From assembly GCA_034336665.1 (NCBI GenBank), contig JAPFBE010000002.1:7858146-7922145 (forward strand): a stretch of DNA of 64,000 nt, given 5' to 3'. How positions within the stretch are numbered: the first letter of the stretch is position 1; every line of letters starts with the position of its first letter. Positions 13,101 to 28,100 of the stretch are shown here, one piece after another. This DNA comes from Luscinia megarhynchos. Taxonomy: Eukaryota > Chordata > Aves > Passeriformes > Turdidae. The translations under genes were made by a program, and so were the position numbers. Below the pieces are notes generated by a model. The model saw only the letters and a program-made list of their open reading frames with translations, was not told the DNA's origin and did not search any database.

Positions 13101-16100
13101 TCGATTATTTCAATGTTTGTATGATAAACATTTACTTACATGTTGCAAAGATGTGGACAGTCCAAACCCTGCCTCTTCTTTCCACAAAGTTCCCCACAGC
13201 TATGTGGGATCTCATTTCTATTCCATTCAGGATTTTGCACCTTACCTAAACCATGGCAAAGACAAAAAGATATTTTTTGCTTTGAATACCAGACTTCATT
13301 TGTGAAAAACAGCATATCGAAGAGACAAGTGTTACTTTAAATACCGGCAAGTAGTCTTCTTTGACAAAAAAAATTGCACAAATGTTTATGTTTTTCTGTA
13401 CTGATACACATTCAACTTCTTTAAAAGAATGGACCATTGAAAACCAAAAGCCCCCTGTAGCTGGTCAGGCTGCACAGTAGCTAAGAAACTGAAGGGTTAA
13501 AGTCCCTTGCTGTCTCAATGCAGCAGGGAGGTAAAAAAAAGCAACGAAGTAAAAAGATACCAATCCCAGAAAGTAAGATCTATCTGTATGGTGATTGGGA
13601 ATAGGGAATTAAATGAATGGGCAAATAATGAAAGTCATTTCCATAAAAAGAAGCAGACTCTACATTAATCAAAACATTAAAGATTGATGAATTCTGATGA
13701 ATGAAGCAGAATTCTTAAACAAGTAGTATGTTAGCTTCAAGTATTCTGTATTTCAGATAAGCACTAAACCGTATTTTTATTAATCTGGGATACTGTCATC
13801 AAATCTCTAATAGCTCTAAGTGCATGAGATGGTCATCAGGGTTAACTGCCATCATTATTAACACTCCCTTGGCTTTCTGCAAAAGAGAAATTAAATTAAC
13901 AGTGAAGAAACTGAGCCAACGTTACAAATTTGAGTTGTAGCAATCTAAAGCAGCAAGAAAATGTATTTTTGGTGACATAGTTACATAATTTTAATTTTTC
14001 AATATACCTTTGCATATTATACAGCATTAAGTTAGGAAAATATGAATAAATACTACAGATAACATTTATTCACCTGAGTTCAAATTAAACTAATTGAATA
14101 CCCAGCAAAGCCACAAAAATCTGAAGCTTCAGAAGAAAAATAAACAAGGAATTTCCTCATGGGTGAAAGGGTAAAAAAAAAAAAAAATCACACTTAACCA
14201 CACTCAGCACATAGTCAGTACTTTGCATCAAATAGAAAATAGCTTTGCATAAGCGACTGATGATGTCCAAATTATATATCATTAATATATAATTATCTCC
14301 AGAAGATTAAACTCTTATGTTACTGCATGATGCTCTGTGAGTAATAATTCTGCAGACTATTTAAGGTTCTTACGCCTAAACCATGAAACGGTCTTTAGCT
14401 CAGGAGAATTTCTTTCCTATTTAACAGAAAGATGTCCTGTCTTAAAAAGTTCAATTTTCATTTGGTCTCATTTTCATCCATGGTAATTTCATTCTAACTG
14501 ACTGCATTATTACTCCTAATAACTGAATTATTATCCCTATGTTCATAAGACTTCATGCACTGTCATACAAAAACTTAAATGCATTGCACTGTTCCTAACT
14601 GATTCACTGACACATTTAGACAAAAAGATAAAACTCTCCTATTTTAGCAAATCTAGCTTCTTTAGGGCAAGTTTACTGACAGTTTCTGTCTCAACTTCAG
14701 AACACTGCTTTTTAGAAAGTGAGGTGAAAGTTTCCAGTGTCTATGATTTAAGGAAAAGAAAGCTATGTGAAAACAATACAGATCTTAGAAGTAAAAATTC
14801 CGAACAAAACTTATTCACATATATGCAATTAAGTAACATAATTAATTTCACTTTTTTTTTTGTATTTATGGCTGTTACTCATGCCATTTGCCTTTTTTAT
14901 TAAATACATATCTACACAGAGTATATAAATATTCTTTCCTATTTAAGCTCCATGTGTCTCTGAGCAACATAAATTACAAAACTACTAAATCAATTTAAAG
15001 GTTTAGGTAGCTGTATCCTTGAGTTGTGTATTTTTTTTGGTGTATCTTGCCACAAAGAAAGACATAACACATGCAAGTTATTCCACTACTTTTACAGAAG
15101 GATCACTCACAAGATACCAGTCAAAATCTATCATTATTCCATAAAAATCACTATTTTTACAAAATGATATGAAAATATTTACCACTAGGGACTTAGCATT
15201 TTCCTTTTATTTTTCAAGCAGCATACACATGATTCTCTGTGCAGCCACCTTCTAGTAGCAAGAGAATTTTTTTAAAATTGAATTTCAGGCATGTAAGCAA
15301 ACGAGCACCAATACTGAAACCCATATTAACAAAAAATAATAAAAAAGACAAAACTATTTTTCTTTGCAAAAGCAAGTGAGAAACTCACCACAGAAACAAG
15401 TGTAAGTTTTTGGAACTTGCACAGAAGCATTCTGACAAGCTGGACATCTCCAACCACTATTGCCATCTGTAGATTAAAAGAAGATAAAAAATAGTTGAAG
15501 TAAATAAAAGACCTAATCTGCAAGCCGAGAACAAGTTCTTCTACTTTGTTTCGTACCACAGTTAAAAAAAATTAATTTTTCCACTTACTCAGAAGGAGTG
15601 AGAAAATACATTAATAAATACATTTTATACAGTATCGACATTAACACAGCTGTGATATTTCATTTCCATAGGCTACAAGTTTTTATTGAAGTAAAGCCAG
15701 ATTTTAAACTTCCAGTTTTTCTATTACCATATGCTTTGTTATAAGACATACAGCTAGAATATAGACAATCTTCACCACATCTAAAGCTGTGAGAAAGAAA
15801 GTGTTAAGAGAGGGAAATTGGTGAGGAAAACATAATTACCTCACACAAAACCCCACCTGTACCTTCCTTTTCACTATCCTCTCATGAGTTCATGTGTTTT
15901 GTAGAAGACAAATTTGGTGTTGCTTCACGTCCAGAATTAATTAGTGTTATATAAACCAGAATAATGTAATTTATTCATTTACAGTTGATAATATCTAGAT
16001 ATTGACTAAGACATTCTTCTTCAAGTTGTTATTTTATTAATTAGAAGTTTTCTTGTTTCTGTGTTTCAGGAGGGTGCTGGTTAGCAGTAAAGGAAGAATA

Positions 16101-19100
16101 GTAAAGTGGAAGAAAAGCGACACTAATGAAGACTTTTCATTCAGTGCACATCTTGCTATTAAGAATATGAATCTGAGAGCGCTACCAAACACAAAAGGGG
16201 TCATAAACAAGAGAGATATGTTTTTATATCTATATATAAATACTAAAAAGAAAAAATTTGATTAACAATTTCTGTGTCTCTTAGTCAATTCAGTGCTGGT
16301 AAATTAACAAAAGTGATTTTAGAACTGCTCTTCACTATGAAGAAGTCTGACCAAGATTCATGATTATTTCATGTTATGAAAGCAGAAGGGATTGCAAACA
16401 GGAAATTCTACCTAGGACAAGAGAACTGCAGTGCAAGGAGTGGCATACCTCGGTTCACCTTCAATAGGGTTGAACAACTTATGTTACCCATCTTTCATGT
16501 GCTGGGGAGGAGCGGTGGATTCTCCTCAGGAACAGCTCCATGAGGCTGGAGAGTGGGAGCTTCCCCTGTGAGCTGCTGGCACCAATCAGAGAGCTGATTT
16601 GGTGATGGACAGCTCAGGAAACCAATGAAAAGTTATTTCGCTTTCACAAATCACAGTGGATCGGGTTGGCTCCTCTGTCTTTCGGTTTCCGGCTCCCGGG
16701 GGTGAGGTGGTCTCTGGCCGGGGCACCGGCCCTGGCCCGGCTCCTGGCTCGGCGGGGGGAGCCCGGCCCAGCATGGCCCGGCCCGGCTGCATGGTCCTGG
16801 CCCCCCCCCGACCGCATGGCTCCGGGCGGCCCCGGCCCTGGCCCGGCTCCAGGCTCGGCAGGGGGGAGCCCAGCCCAGCCCGGCTGCATGGTCCTGGCCC
16901 TGGCCTGGTAGCCCCAGCATTGGCCGCATGGTCCCGGCACCGGCCGCATGGCTCCGGTACCGACCGCATGGCTCTGGTACCGGCCGCATGGCCCTGGCCC
17001 TGCCGGCTCGGCTCGGCTCGGCTCAGCTCAGCTTGCCTCTCCATGTGGCAGAAGAGGCCTCCAGCTGCCCCTGTTGTTTTCTTCACAATCTGGATACAAT
17101 TTTAACTTCTTAATGCCTGGATAAGATTCTAGATTCCTGAGCTCCCCTGAATGAGAAGAAATGAAGCTTGGAGACTACAGAGGTCAGCGGAATGAAGATA
17201 AAGTTTCTGGTGGGAAGAGATTGAAAAGATGCAACTGATAAGTAGCTGAAAACCTTTTTTGTGGGCTACGGGGATTGTGACTTCACTAAAATTCCTTTAA
17301 ACTGTGAAATATACTTGGGGAGGTTTGGATGCTTGAGAAGAAGACTTTTTGCCTTGGGGAAATGGAGCTCACTATGTTCTGGGACTGGAATATGAACAGA
17401 GACATTTGATAGAGAAGGAGATGAAGAGAATTTTGTTTTTCAGCAGCCTGCCTTTAAAAGTGATACCCCAAGTGTGTAGCATAACCCATAGCACAGCTCT
17501 GGAATGACTGTGAAAAAATGGGAGGAGAGTCATAATCTGCAGTATTTTCCTGGGCAGATGTAGATTGTGAAGGTGAAGACACCCCCTAAGCCATAACTAA
17601 AAAAGAAACTTTTCTCTCTTAAGTGAACTGAAATGATTATTTGGGTGGATAGCTGACTGAAGTGTTCTCTGTATGTTGTTGGTAAGAGATGTGGAATGAA
17701 GGGAGAGGGAACAATCTAGGAATCTTATTCTGAATTTTTTTTTTTTGTGTTATTAATAAATTTCTTCTTGTACCTTTTTAAGTTTTGAGCCTGCCTTGTC
17801 TCTATTTCTAAATCCTATCTCTAAAAGAAAATTAAATATATTAAAATTGGCAAAACCCAAGTCACACCGTGACACCATCATAATGTACAATGGAAATTAT
17901 TTTCACAAACTGAAATGATCGAAATTACAGACTGCTTTGACAGTCTACAAACCCAAATCTAATGCCCATCTGTTCTTTTCAATACTTCATGCTGATTCAT
18001 GCCCCTCTTTATCCTGGCTCATCTTGGTGCCACCAAGATTGCTGCAGAGATCTGTACAATTATGGGCTGAGCAGCTCAAGGATAGTGGCACAAGGCATAT
18101 ACTCTCATATTCATGGTCAAGACCAATCTGCATTTCCTGACGGAGACTTTTTTGTTTTGACTGCTAGAAACTGAAGGATCTCAGAAGAAGCAACTCAAAG
18201 AGAAGTGTTGAAAGTTACAGGCAAAACAGACAATAAACAACTACAGGTGTATTTGTTGACAAAACTGTAAGCACCTCGTGTGGCTCCTCCTAAAGCCAGC
18301 ACACTAAATAGTACAGGATTCCTTATGAGATTACAGTATAGTATAGTACATTATACTTAATTACTGCACTAACGATTTCTTTCATTCTTATTCCATGTTA
18401 TGTTTTCAAAAGCTGTAAAGGTAAGTCTACCCTAAAAGCTTCAGAAGGCCAGCAGAAGACCTCTCCTATCAACAACTCCCCTGGAATTGGATGCCTAGTC
18501 CTCTACAAGCAACAGTTTCTCTAGAGCACAGTGAAGGTCCCCAAAAAATAGGAACCTATTAAAAACGTCCTTGGCAAGACATATTTTCTTCTTCATCATC
18601 ACTGATTATTTTTGTTCACAGCATATCAATGGGTGTTCGCTCCCAAGACCACATGCATGGTTGCCCTCCTTCAAAATTAGAAGTAGTAAGTTTTGTTCCA
18701 GGATTCAGGTGCAATTACAGTAGTACAGAATGATGGCAGGATGACTCCTGACATATACATTTGTATGAAGTGGTCCTGTAAGCACTCCTTACAAATCCTG
18801 ATTACTAAAGAAAGTGAGGAGGAGGATAATCCTACAGAAAGAACATTCCACTTTTATGAATCTTCTCATGAGCAAAAGTAGGCAGAAGTCCAACCAAATA
18901 TACTAAAAGGACAGTCATCTAAGCAGAATCAAGACATCTTATTCCCTTTTACTAGAGATTGTTTTAGTAATTGCTATCCTCTCCTTCCTTCTGGGATAAA
19001 AAGATTCCTTACTTGAAACTATTTACCAAAAATTTTGGTAACTTCTATTTTGACTACGGAAACCCAGAAGTTTAAAAGTGCTGTGTTAGAGGCCAGCACT

Positions 19101-22100
19101 GGACTGGTACAGATCTGATACACCTGAAAGTGGAGCCCAAGGGCAGAACAGAAAAAGACACTTGTAATACCTCAAATATCTGCAAATATCAAATATCTAT
19201 AGTCCTTCCAGTCAAAATGAAAATACCAGTAAAACTATCTTCTTTACAAAGAAAGAGCAAACATTTAAGTAATTTTATCCTATCAAATTAAGGACACAAG
19301 TTAAACACTACTTAAATATCAGTTTTTAAAAGCAGAAGAAGGAAAGGGGCAAGAAACAACAATTTCCTCTATGTAAACAAAGATCTTGTGTGCAGTGCAA
19401 GTATTTTTGTTAGATTGACCTTAGCTGTGTGATACCTTAAGGTCACATTCCTTCAAGACATAATTTAAAATGTTAGTAAAATGCTTGCTTCCTTATTGGA
19501 AAGAATCTTTCCACATGATGGCAAAGTGATGCACAGCAGAGCTCCTCCTCCTGACCAGGAAATCTCTAAGATACAATAAAAATCCATTCTCTAGTTCTGA
19601 GTGCAGCTGATAGTCTACATTGTAGAAATAAACACGGGGAACATGTGTGTTAATGTCTTCACAAATTACCTAATCTGGAAGAATGGGTGTGGGAGTCATT
19701 ACAAACTTAATGATACAAGAAATGGGTATTAATGTCTTCATAAATTACTTGATCTGAAAGGACCAATCAGGTTCTGGAAGAATGGATGTAGAGGCCACAT
19801 CATGGAAACATCAAGCCACCCAAGTTTGTTGCAGAGCCAAGCACAGCTTAAACTTCTGAACTTTGGGGAAAAATGCACAGGCTAAATAGACTTACAGAAA
19901 TTAGCTTCTCCACTTAGGATGGGCTTACAGCTAGTCTTAATGGTCATACAATGTGTGATGGGGGTGGGGGGAGTACACATTTTCAAGGGGGAATATTTTG
20001 TAGGCAGTTAGGGAAGTCTGTACCTTCCTAGCACCTCAAACCAAATGGGGAAAGGAGGAAGGCAACATGGAGCTGGGAGTTTAGGATAAAGGAGGCTGCA
20101 TCCTCCAAAAACTCGAGAGACCCTATGAGAGTATGGCCTAGTGGACTCTCCCTTCATCTGAATAAAGCTGCACGACTCTCCTGTCTCCTTTATGGCCACT
20201 GGCTTTTCACAGCATGATCTTCTGCAGAGTAGAGTGTCAAGCGAAGCAGCCACTGGCTGCTCACTGCAGCTGTCCACTGTGAAGGGGCCTTGGGCCCAGC
20301 ATGGTGTTGAGAGTATGACCGCTAGAGGGTCTTGTGAATGGGAGAACTGGGAAGGTTCCTTAACACACCACAGAGCAAGCAGACCAAGAAGAGAGCAAAG
20401 CCTTATGACTCCCCATAGATGACCAGGAGACACTTTCACCTGCCTTGGCCAAACCAGCTGTCATTTTTCAGGTGACTGTCAAAACAAGAGAAGGAAATGA
20501 ATTCTCTGAGGGAAAACATCTTCGACATAGCCCGAGAGATACAGCAGAGTGTGAGAAAACTTTGTTACAATAACCTAGTTCTAGAAACACAGAAACCTGG
20601 TTTCTGGAAACTAGAAATCTAGATCTAAAACAGTTCACTGCTTCCTCCCATATGAGTACATAGAGCCATAAGCACGTTTTATCACACTGACATGATAACC
20701 AGAATACTTCCCTTTCCTTTTCAACTGCACTTACCCATCAATGCCAATCTGATGGCCTGCTGTGGATCTCAAAATTCTGACAATAACACCTGCATTACAT
20801 CAGTGAGTCTGGTATGAGCAAAATATACGTACAACGTGTAATAAGCACAAATTATAAAGCAGAGCTGTACACTCCTGTTTTTCACTTCCAGTAAGCGTTC
20901 TGTTGCAGTGTCCCAATATTTAATTAGTGTTGGTGTTCCAGGGCTCCCATGCTGGTAATGCCTTGCTTTCATTAAAGCCAAAGCTTCCCCTTGTTGAGCA
21001 TTGTACCTTGCCCCCAAAGGTTCCACACCTACTTTTCTCTTGTAACAGACACAAGTCACTATTGTTCTGGAAGATGGAACTATATGAGATCCCCATGAGG
21101 GATGTTATCTACTTCATCCAAGTATTCAGGATTTCTCTGATCCAATTTAGTGATCACAAAAAAATGTGAGCAATTATGCACACGCACACACATTTTCACC
21201 CTTCTACTGTGAATCACAGAGGTTAAGAGCTGCTCTCTGTGCAAGACCCTACATGGAGACCCACTCTCACTGAAACACTATTGAAGGTTAAGATTTTTCC
21301 TCGTTTTTTTCCATTTTCTTTCTCTCATGGAATTTTGTCCCATTTGCTGCTAAGAGAAAATAACAACTGATACCTAAAAGAGACAAAAGAAATGGCCAAG
21401 GTGGCAGGAGGGCGCAGCTGACTACCCTCTTACCTGAGGGCCTTTCTCTAGGGAAGGGCAGAGATATTTTGATGTTTTGGCTGGGGGCTGAGTGGCCTGG
21501 TTTAACCCCTAGCTCTCTCTCACTCTTGGCCTCTGACAAGGACAGTTGAGCCGCTGCTTACTGTGGGGAGAATTCACTGCCACTGTAGCACTCAGCCCTG
21601 CACTGTTTCTTCCTCACTGTGGGTGAGCCTTTGCTATGAAGAGCAGCCATTGAACTGGAAACTTACTAACACCTGATCCGATTGGTAAGGACCTGCACCG
21701 TCTATTTGGTTGCCTCAAGGGAAAATCCAGGACCCTGACCCCCTCCTCTTTTGCAGAGGGTGCATCTCCCTGACTGCGTGTGACAGCTGCTGTGAAGAAG
21801 TCCAGTGGATGCTGCCCAGTCCCACTGCTTTTTGCTACTGCCTTCCATTTTTTTCTACACTCAAACCAGCACCCTGTGTCCATGCAATTCCTGCAGCTCC
21901 TTTGAAGGCTGTGAAGTTTTCTGTTACGTTTTGTTTGCCAGCCCACCGGGTGTGCTTGCTTCTGCCATCCCAGCTGCCGCTCCAAGGTTCCTACTACAGC
22001 CCATTTGACCATCCAGCCTGCCTGCCATTACCACGAGGGAAACCCAGCCAGGCCCGCGCCACAGCGCCCCCTGCAGGCGCAGGGGAATCATCGCAGCCGC

Positions 22101-25100
22101 CCTGCCCGGCCGGGAGCCACCAGCGCCCCTGGCGGCTGTGACCGGAACTGCACCAGAGGGGAGAGCGCCCCACAGCCCAGAGAAGGCTGGGGCTGCGCCT
22201 GGGGGGGTTCTTTCTGTTTGTTGTGCTGCCCTTGCTGTTGTTCGCTTTGTTATACATACTAGTATAAAGAACTGTAATTCCTTGCCCCGTACCTTTGCCT
22301 GAAAGCCCTTTAATTTCAAAGTTATAATAATTCGGAGGGAAGGGAGCCATATTTTCCATTCCAAGAGAGGTTCCTGCCTCCCCTTGTCTTTCAAACCAAA
22401 ACACACTCAGTTCCTGTGAAACATAAAATGAACATTCAAAACGCATCTTACTAGCAAAATAGGCTGCAAGTGAAATGTACCAGCAAAAAGTTTGGCTGCT
22501 GAATTAGATAAGATTTTCTGGAATTCATTATAACATTTGCAGAATCAAAGAAAATAATGTCCAAAAAATAAAAAAAAAAATTTTTTTCTCCTTCTAAAAC
22601 CCAGCAAATTATGGAATTAGGTAGACTACAGTGTCCCATTTCTCCTACAGCAGACAATAATAACTGCCAGGATTCTGTGAATTCCTCATTATCCAAAGTC
22701 TGAAAAGTAGAACATACACTGAAACAACCTATGGTAAAACAAATACACTCTGAAGTACAAAATCAAAACAAGATGAGGTAGCAGAGCCTTGCAGGTCAAG
22801 AAATATGTACTGGTGTTTTTATTGGAGCTATGGCTGAGGCCACAACCTTTAACTTCAGTTAATGATGAGCTCTAGTTCTCTAATATGCAGAATACAATAA
22901 CATATTTAGTCCACAAATTCTTACACGAAAAGCAAATGGCCCAAAATTTTGCTATTTTAAAAGGTTTTAGGATTCAAGCATCTAAGGTTACTGTCTTGAA
23001 GGATAAAAGCCCCCTTAAACAAGGTGAGTCACTCAACAGTCACTCCGAGTTTGGCTTATAAAGTTTGACAACAAAGTTTGGGTTTTAACCTCTTGAGAAT
23101 GTTGCTGCATTTCTCCCATGTGCCCACCTCAGGGTAAAGCAGTACCTCAAGCCCTTTTGAAATAAACTCATCAAGTGAGAACTGGGGCTTACCACCAGAT
23201 CTACCCAGAATTCTGACCATGCATCTTCTGCAATAAGAACTTTGCAACCAATCCTTTCTGAAGGAGATTTACAGTCTTTAAGAACTCCTGTCAAACATTT
23301 GGAACTAGGTGACATGGTATTTCCTCAGCCTGCCCAGAGAGATACAGAATGACACACAAAGAATGGCAAATACTGAACAAGCAAGATACAGAAAAAAATA
23401 AAACCTACTTCAGAATTATCATCTTCAAAGTGTGTCTACACCACTCAACTGAACTGAGCAACAGCTGCAATTCAGCCTTAGCTTACATCAGAGGATTCAA
23501 AGGGCATACGTACTGGTTTAAGAGTTTCAAAAAGTGATCTAATACAAGGAATCTGAAATAGTTTAAGCTGATGAAAAAGGCTGAAGCTTTCTGTTTTCTT
23601 TGAATTCCCTTTCATTGCATGGCATGAGGGATGGATTTCAGGAGTATTTTATCTGAGAAACAAACTAAAAAGTGGTTGAGTAAAAGCAGACAGATAATGC
23701 ATGAAGTGCATCTTCTGCTTGACTGCTCAGCAAAGCACAGATGAGAGATGAGACATTTCTTGGTGTGTAAAAACACAGTCACTGCATTTTGCGTCCTGAT
23801 GCACTGATTTCATTCAATGATCTTATGTATCCAAATCTGTAAATCAGGTTCAGCTAGAACACTGGAAAGAGATGAGTTATGAGGACTGAATAAGACATAC
23901 ACAGAACAATGAAAAAAAATTGATTTAAAACCCATTTACTGCTTGTAGTAAACCATTTGTACCTCATAACTAAATTTTGCCTTAAACAAGCTGTGTAAGC
24001 TTGTTTAACTAAAGGAGAAACTTTGAACTAAAGGAGAAACCACTGTTAAGCAACGGATACTACAGAGGCAGGAGAGGGGTTTTTGTATGCCAATTTCTCT
24101 CCTGCATTGCAAGGCACCACCATGCAGCCGCAAAACCCTGAACTTGGAATCTTTGTTCAGAAAATTTTCCAGGTACACCCGGACACATACACTCAAGGCC
24201 CCCTGTTTGACACTGCCAGATTTCCAGAACCTTCCAGAAAGAAGACTCTGCATACTTCCTGGAGGAGGAACTGGAGTGTTTACTAGAAGAACCAGGGTTA
24301 TAAATCCCCCAATTTTTTATATGTATGCATGCCCCCATCTCCAATGGACTTGGACTGCACATCGTGACCATGGACCATGACCCCCTGCCCTGCCACTGGA
24401 GCTACAGGTGGCAACGGATCTCTCTTTTCCTGTTTTTCTCTCTCCTATTTTCCTCTCTTAGGGTGATCATAAACTTCAGAATGGGTACAATATCCCTTCT
24501 CCATTAAGTTTTTTTCCACTTAAGGTCTCAAAGCAGTTCTAATAAAACTTGTTGTTGTATCAAGTAGTTGGTATTGTTTTGCTTTAATCTACTCCCAGGG
24601 ATCCCTTTAACAACGAACTTGGTTGCCTTGCCTCAGAGGTGGGTCACATTGCTAGCTTAAACAATATTTCTAAATAGTTTTCACTACATAAGCAACACAT
24701 GAATTTGGCTATTCAGAATATACAATATATATTACATATACAATATGTATACATAATATGGGATATATATAAAATATATATTTCAGAAAATACCAACCTT
24801 CAGCTTGTGAAGCTGGTGATCGTGCCCACTTCTTGATGCAATTCAGGTGGAATACATGGTAACAATTCTGACAGCTCCACACTGGGGCTACTATTCGGAC
24901 CACCTCACAGCATACCATGCACTCATACTTCTCTGTGGTCAGCTGTTCAATCAATGACCCTGCAAATAAAATATAATATTTGTGCATAAAAGAACAGCTA
25001 GCTGAGAAATAAAACTCAAAATAAATTCCAAGATTTCATTTAAATGATAGCAAAACTTATTTTACCTCTGTGGCAACAAATAAGGCATTAGTTTACTCCT

Positions 25101-28100
25101 GGAAGATTCTAGATTGATACTTGCTATGCATTTGTTTTTTAGCTTCAGAGCAGGAAGAAGGAGTGTAAGATTGCTGTTAAGGTGGCAAGGCAAATTCCAC
25201 TTTGACAAATAGCAAGTATTCTGATCTTGAATTGATAAATGAATTAATTAATTAATAGTGTTAAGATTGGCAGAAGTTTGAGATTTTACTTATCACTTAA
25301 TATAGGAAATTCATCTTGGCATACACATTAAACCAAAAAGATGAAAGCTCTTAAATACAGAAATCTCTGCCAAAATTCCATTTAATTCCTATCCTTAAGT
25401 ACTCCCAGGAGATGACACAACAAATATTAATAGTGAAGGATCTGGATTATGGGAATAAGCCCTTTATAAAATGAGTGCTTTAGGAGAGGAATTACTGGGA
25501 ACAACAGTTAAAGTAGAGTGTCTTTTGAGCCATATGAAAAATGCAAAAAAGCACTTTGAATATAAAGCAAGAGCCCCATATTAAAGTCAAAACAGCCTGA
25601 TGCACAACCATTAAAAAAGCACCACATAAAGCTTCATTTCTGTCAGATTACTTCTCCCCCATCAAGGTAAGACTACCAAATACACCTCAGAAATATCCAC
25701 AGGATTTTAAAATATATTAACTACAAGTGTACAGTGTAAAAATGTACCATTTTAAGATTGTGCCACCACAAGTATCAGAGACTGAAATGTTATGGTTTAT
25801 GGCTTAAACATTTTTATGGATTTTTACCTATTACAGCAAATTGTTTAACAAAAACTGCATGAAAGACCACTGCCCTCTGAATGGGGTCCCTGGGCTGAGG
25901 CCCTCAACTGTGAATTAAACTGCCTAAGGGATAGAAATAAGAAAACTGTTGTTCAAAGCATCTGGGAAATGATGGATGAAACTGGAAGAGCATGCATCCC
26001 CGGGATGCAGAGATATCCAGAAGCTTTGGGGTGGAGGCTATAGTCCCAGGTTTATCTGCACCAAACTAGGGAAGGATGAGAGGCTTTGGATGCGTGACAT
26101 AGCCTCTAGTCAGAGGCAGTGAATGCCCATCCACTGCTGTGCAGACTTGCCCAAATGCAGGGCACCCTACCCCAGGAAAGCCAAATCTACTGGATATCTT
26201 GTGAAGGACAGCAGAGGAGATGTCATGGCCCATCAAAGGTCCACTCCAAGGAGTCCCCAGACCCTGCACCAGACAGCACTGCACATGATGCAACAGATCC
26301 ACAGTCTTGCAAGGGACAATGTCAAATCTGCCCCCCTCAGGGGAGGCACCTGGGCGTTCCCACCTGGCCAGAAGACCAGAGGGAGGAGAACAACAAGATG
26401 TTCTTGGAACCCATGGTGGGGTGGTATGTTTCCACTTAATCTGTCTCTGTCATCCTATCCTCCTCTCCCAGTCCCCCTTTTTCTATTTCTTTCTTTCTCT
26501 TTACCTCTTTTACCATTAAGTAAAATACATCTTTCTTTTTAGATATCAACATCTAACCTCGTTTGTGTTTTCATCTCATTTCGGGAACATTCAAACCCAA
26601 ATATGCTCAGCTTTATTCCTAAGAGAGTTCTCTTTGCTCCTCGTGATTAGACTGGACCACAACAACAAGGAAAGTTCAAATTCATAATGAAGGAAATACA
26701 AAAGGAAAATAATAGATAAAAATTACTGTCAATTCAAAATGTGCTTGTACCACATGTGACTGCAAGGAAGTCCATGGCTTGCAAGTGTTAACATTATTTG
26801 CCCTCCTCAATACAATTTTCAAGATTGTTTTCTAGCCCTCCTGCATCAAGCCCCACAACATTTAGGATTAAGAGTAATTTCTAGTTGTTATCCCATAATT
26901 ATTATCATAATTATTATAAAGGAAAATTCTCATGTAAAACATACTACTTTTCTCCAGAAGACTAGAGCTATACCATACAGAAACTGTAGCTCTCCCAGAA
27001 ACAGTTAAAAACCCAAAATCCTAGTTCCCTGAAAACAGTGGCAGACAGCATTTCCAAAAGAATTCCCAAATAAAGCATGCAAATATTTTGGAGGGGGAAG
27101 CTCCTTAAGCTCCCCAGGAAACACTATTAACTTATCTTTCTGATTATTGCATGTGATGTTTTTCATTTAATAACAATGCTGGGAAAAATACAGAAGTATC
27201 TTCAATTTTATGATTCAACTAGAACCCAGGAGCATGACAATTAATTTACTTAGGTTAGAGAGGATCAAGGAACATCTTGATCCTCCTGAAAGAAGAAAGT
27301 TTCCAACTAAACATGTCATATGCTTCCTGATTATGCCATTACTTTCTCAGCTGAGAAACAGGAGATGCTGAGAAGCAAAGTCTTCAATACATTTGATATC
27401 ACAGTTAAGATAATTGGAACTAGTCTACCTATCTCCATCATTCTGTGCTGCAGAAGATAAGGTTGAGATGCTTTGTAAAAAACAAATAAATATAATTCAC
27501 AGTTCCTTCTCCTTATTGCTTCTGAACATTTAAGCCTCTTAAAAACAGTAATAAGCTACCTAAGTTGTTGTTGAAACAGAAACCAGTATCATAGCACTGA
27601 AGAAATTCAGCTGATTTCCATTTAATGTTTTTCACTCACTAGTGGTATGAGTCAGCATAAAATTCACTCAGCCAAAAACTGTGGGTCTGGTTTACACTGT
27701 CAACAGCATGTTTCTATCCTCAAACTTCCAAAAATAGTATCCAGATATTGCCTCTATTTCTAATTACCTTTTGAGGTGACGCCTAATGTTTTTTGTCTTT
27801 TTTCTTTTATATATTCTCTGTATTCTTCATACATAGATTTGAAACTCTGTAGCCTATTATTGCATTCATAGCTAGTTTTCCCAGTACCTTTCCCTGCCCT
27901 GATAGGCAGAAAGACAAAACACATTCCAAGACCTCTATGCTATCTTAGTTCTCCTTAGAAACCAAGCTTGAAAAACAGCTCTTCGAGACACATTTTCATC
28001 AACAAGGTTCAGTCCCATCTGAAGTGGGAGTTTTTAGAATGGGCTTGAACTGGAGGAGGGATTGCATCACCACTTGTGCTCCTAATTGGTGATTTTTGTC

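Noticed and set aside
16586..17105. Long open frames of up to 166 codons on both strands
   Set aside because: They fall in GC-rich tandem repeats where stop codons are rare; the residues are Pro/Gly/Ala/Arg repeats with no domain.
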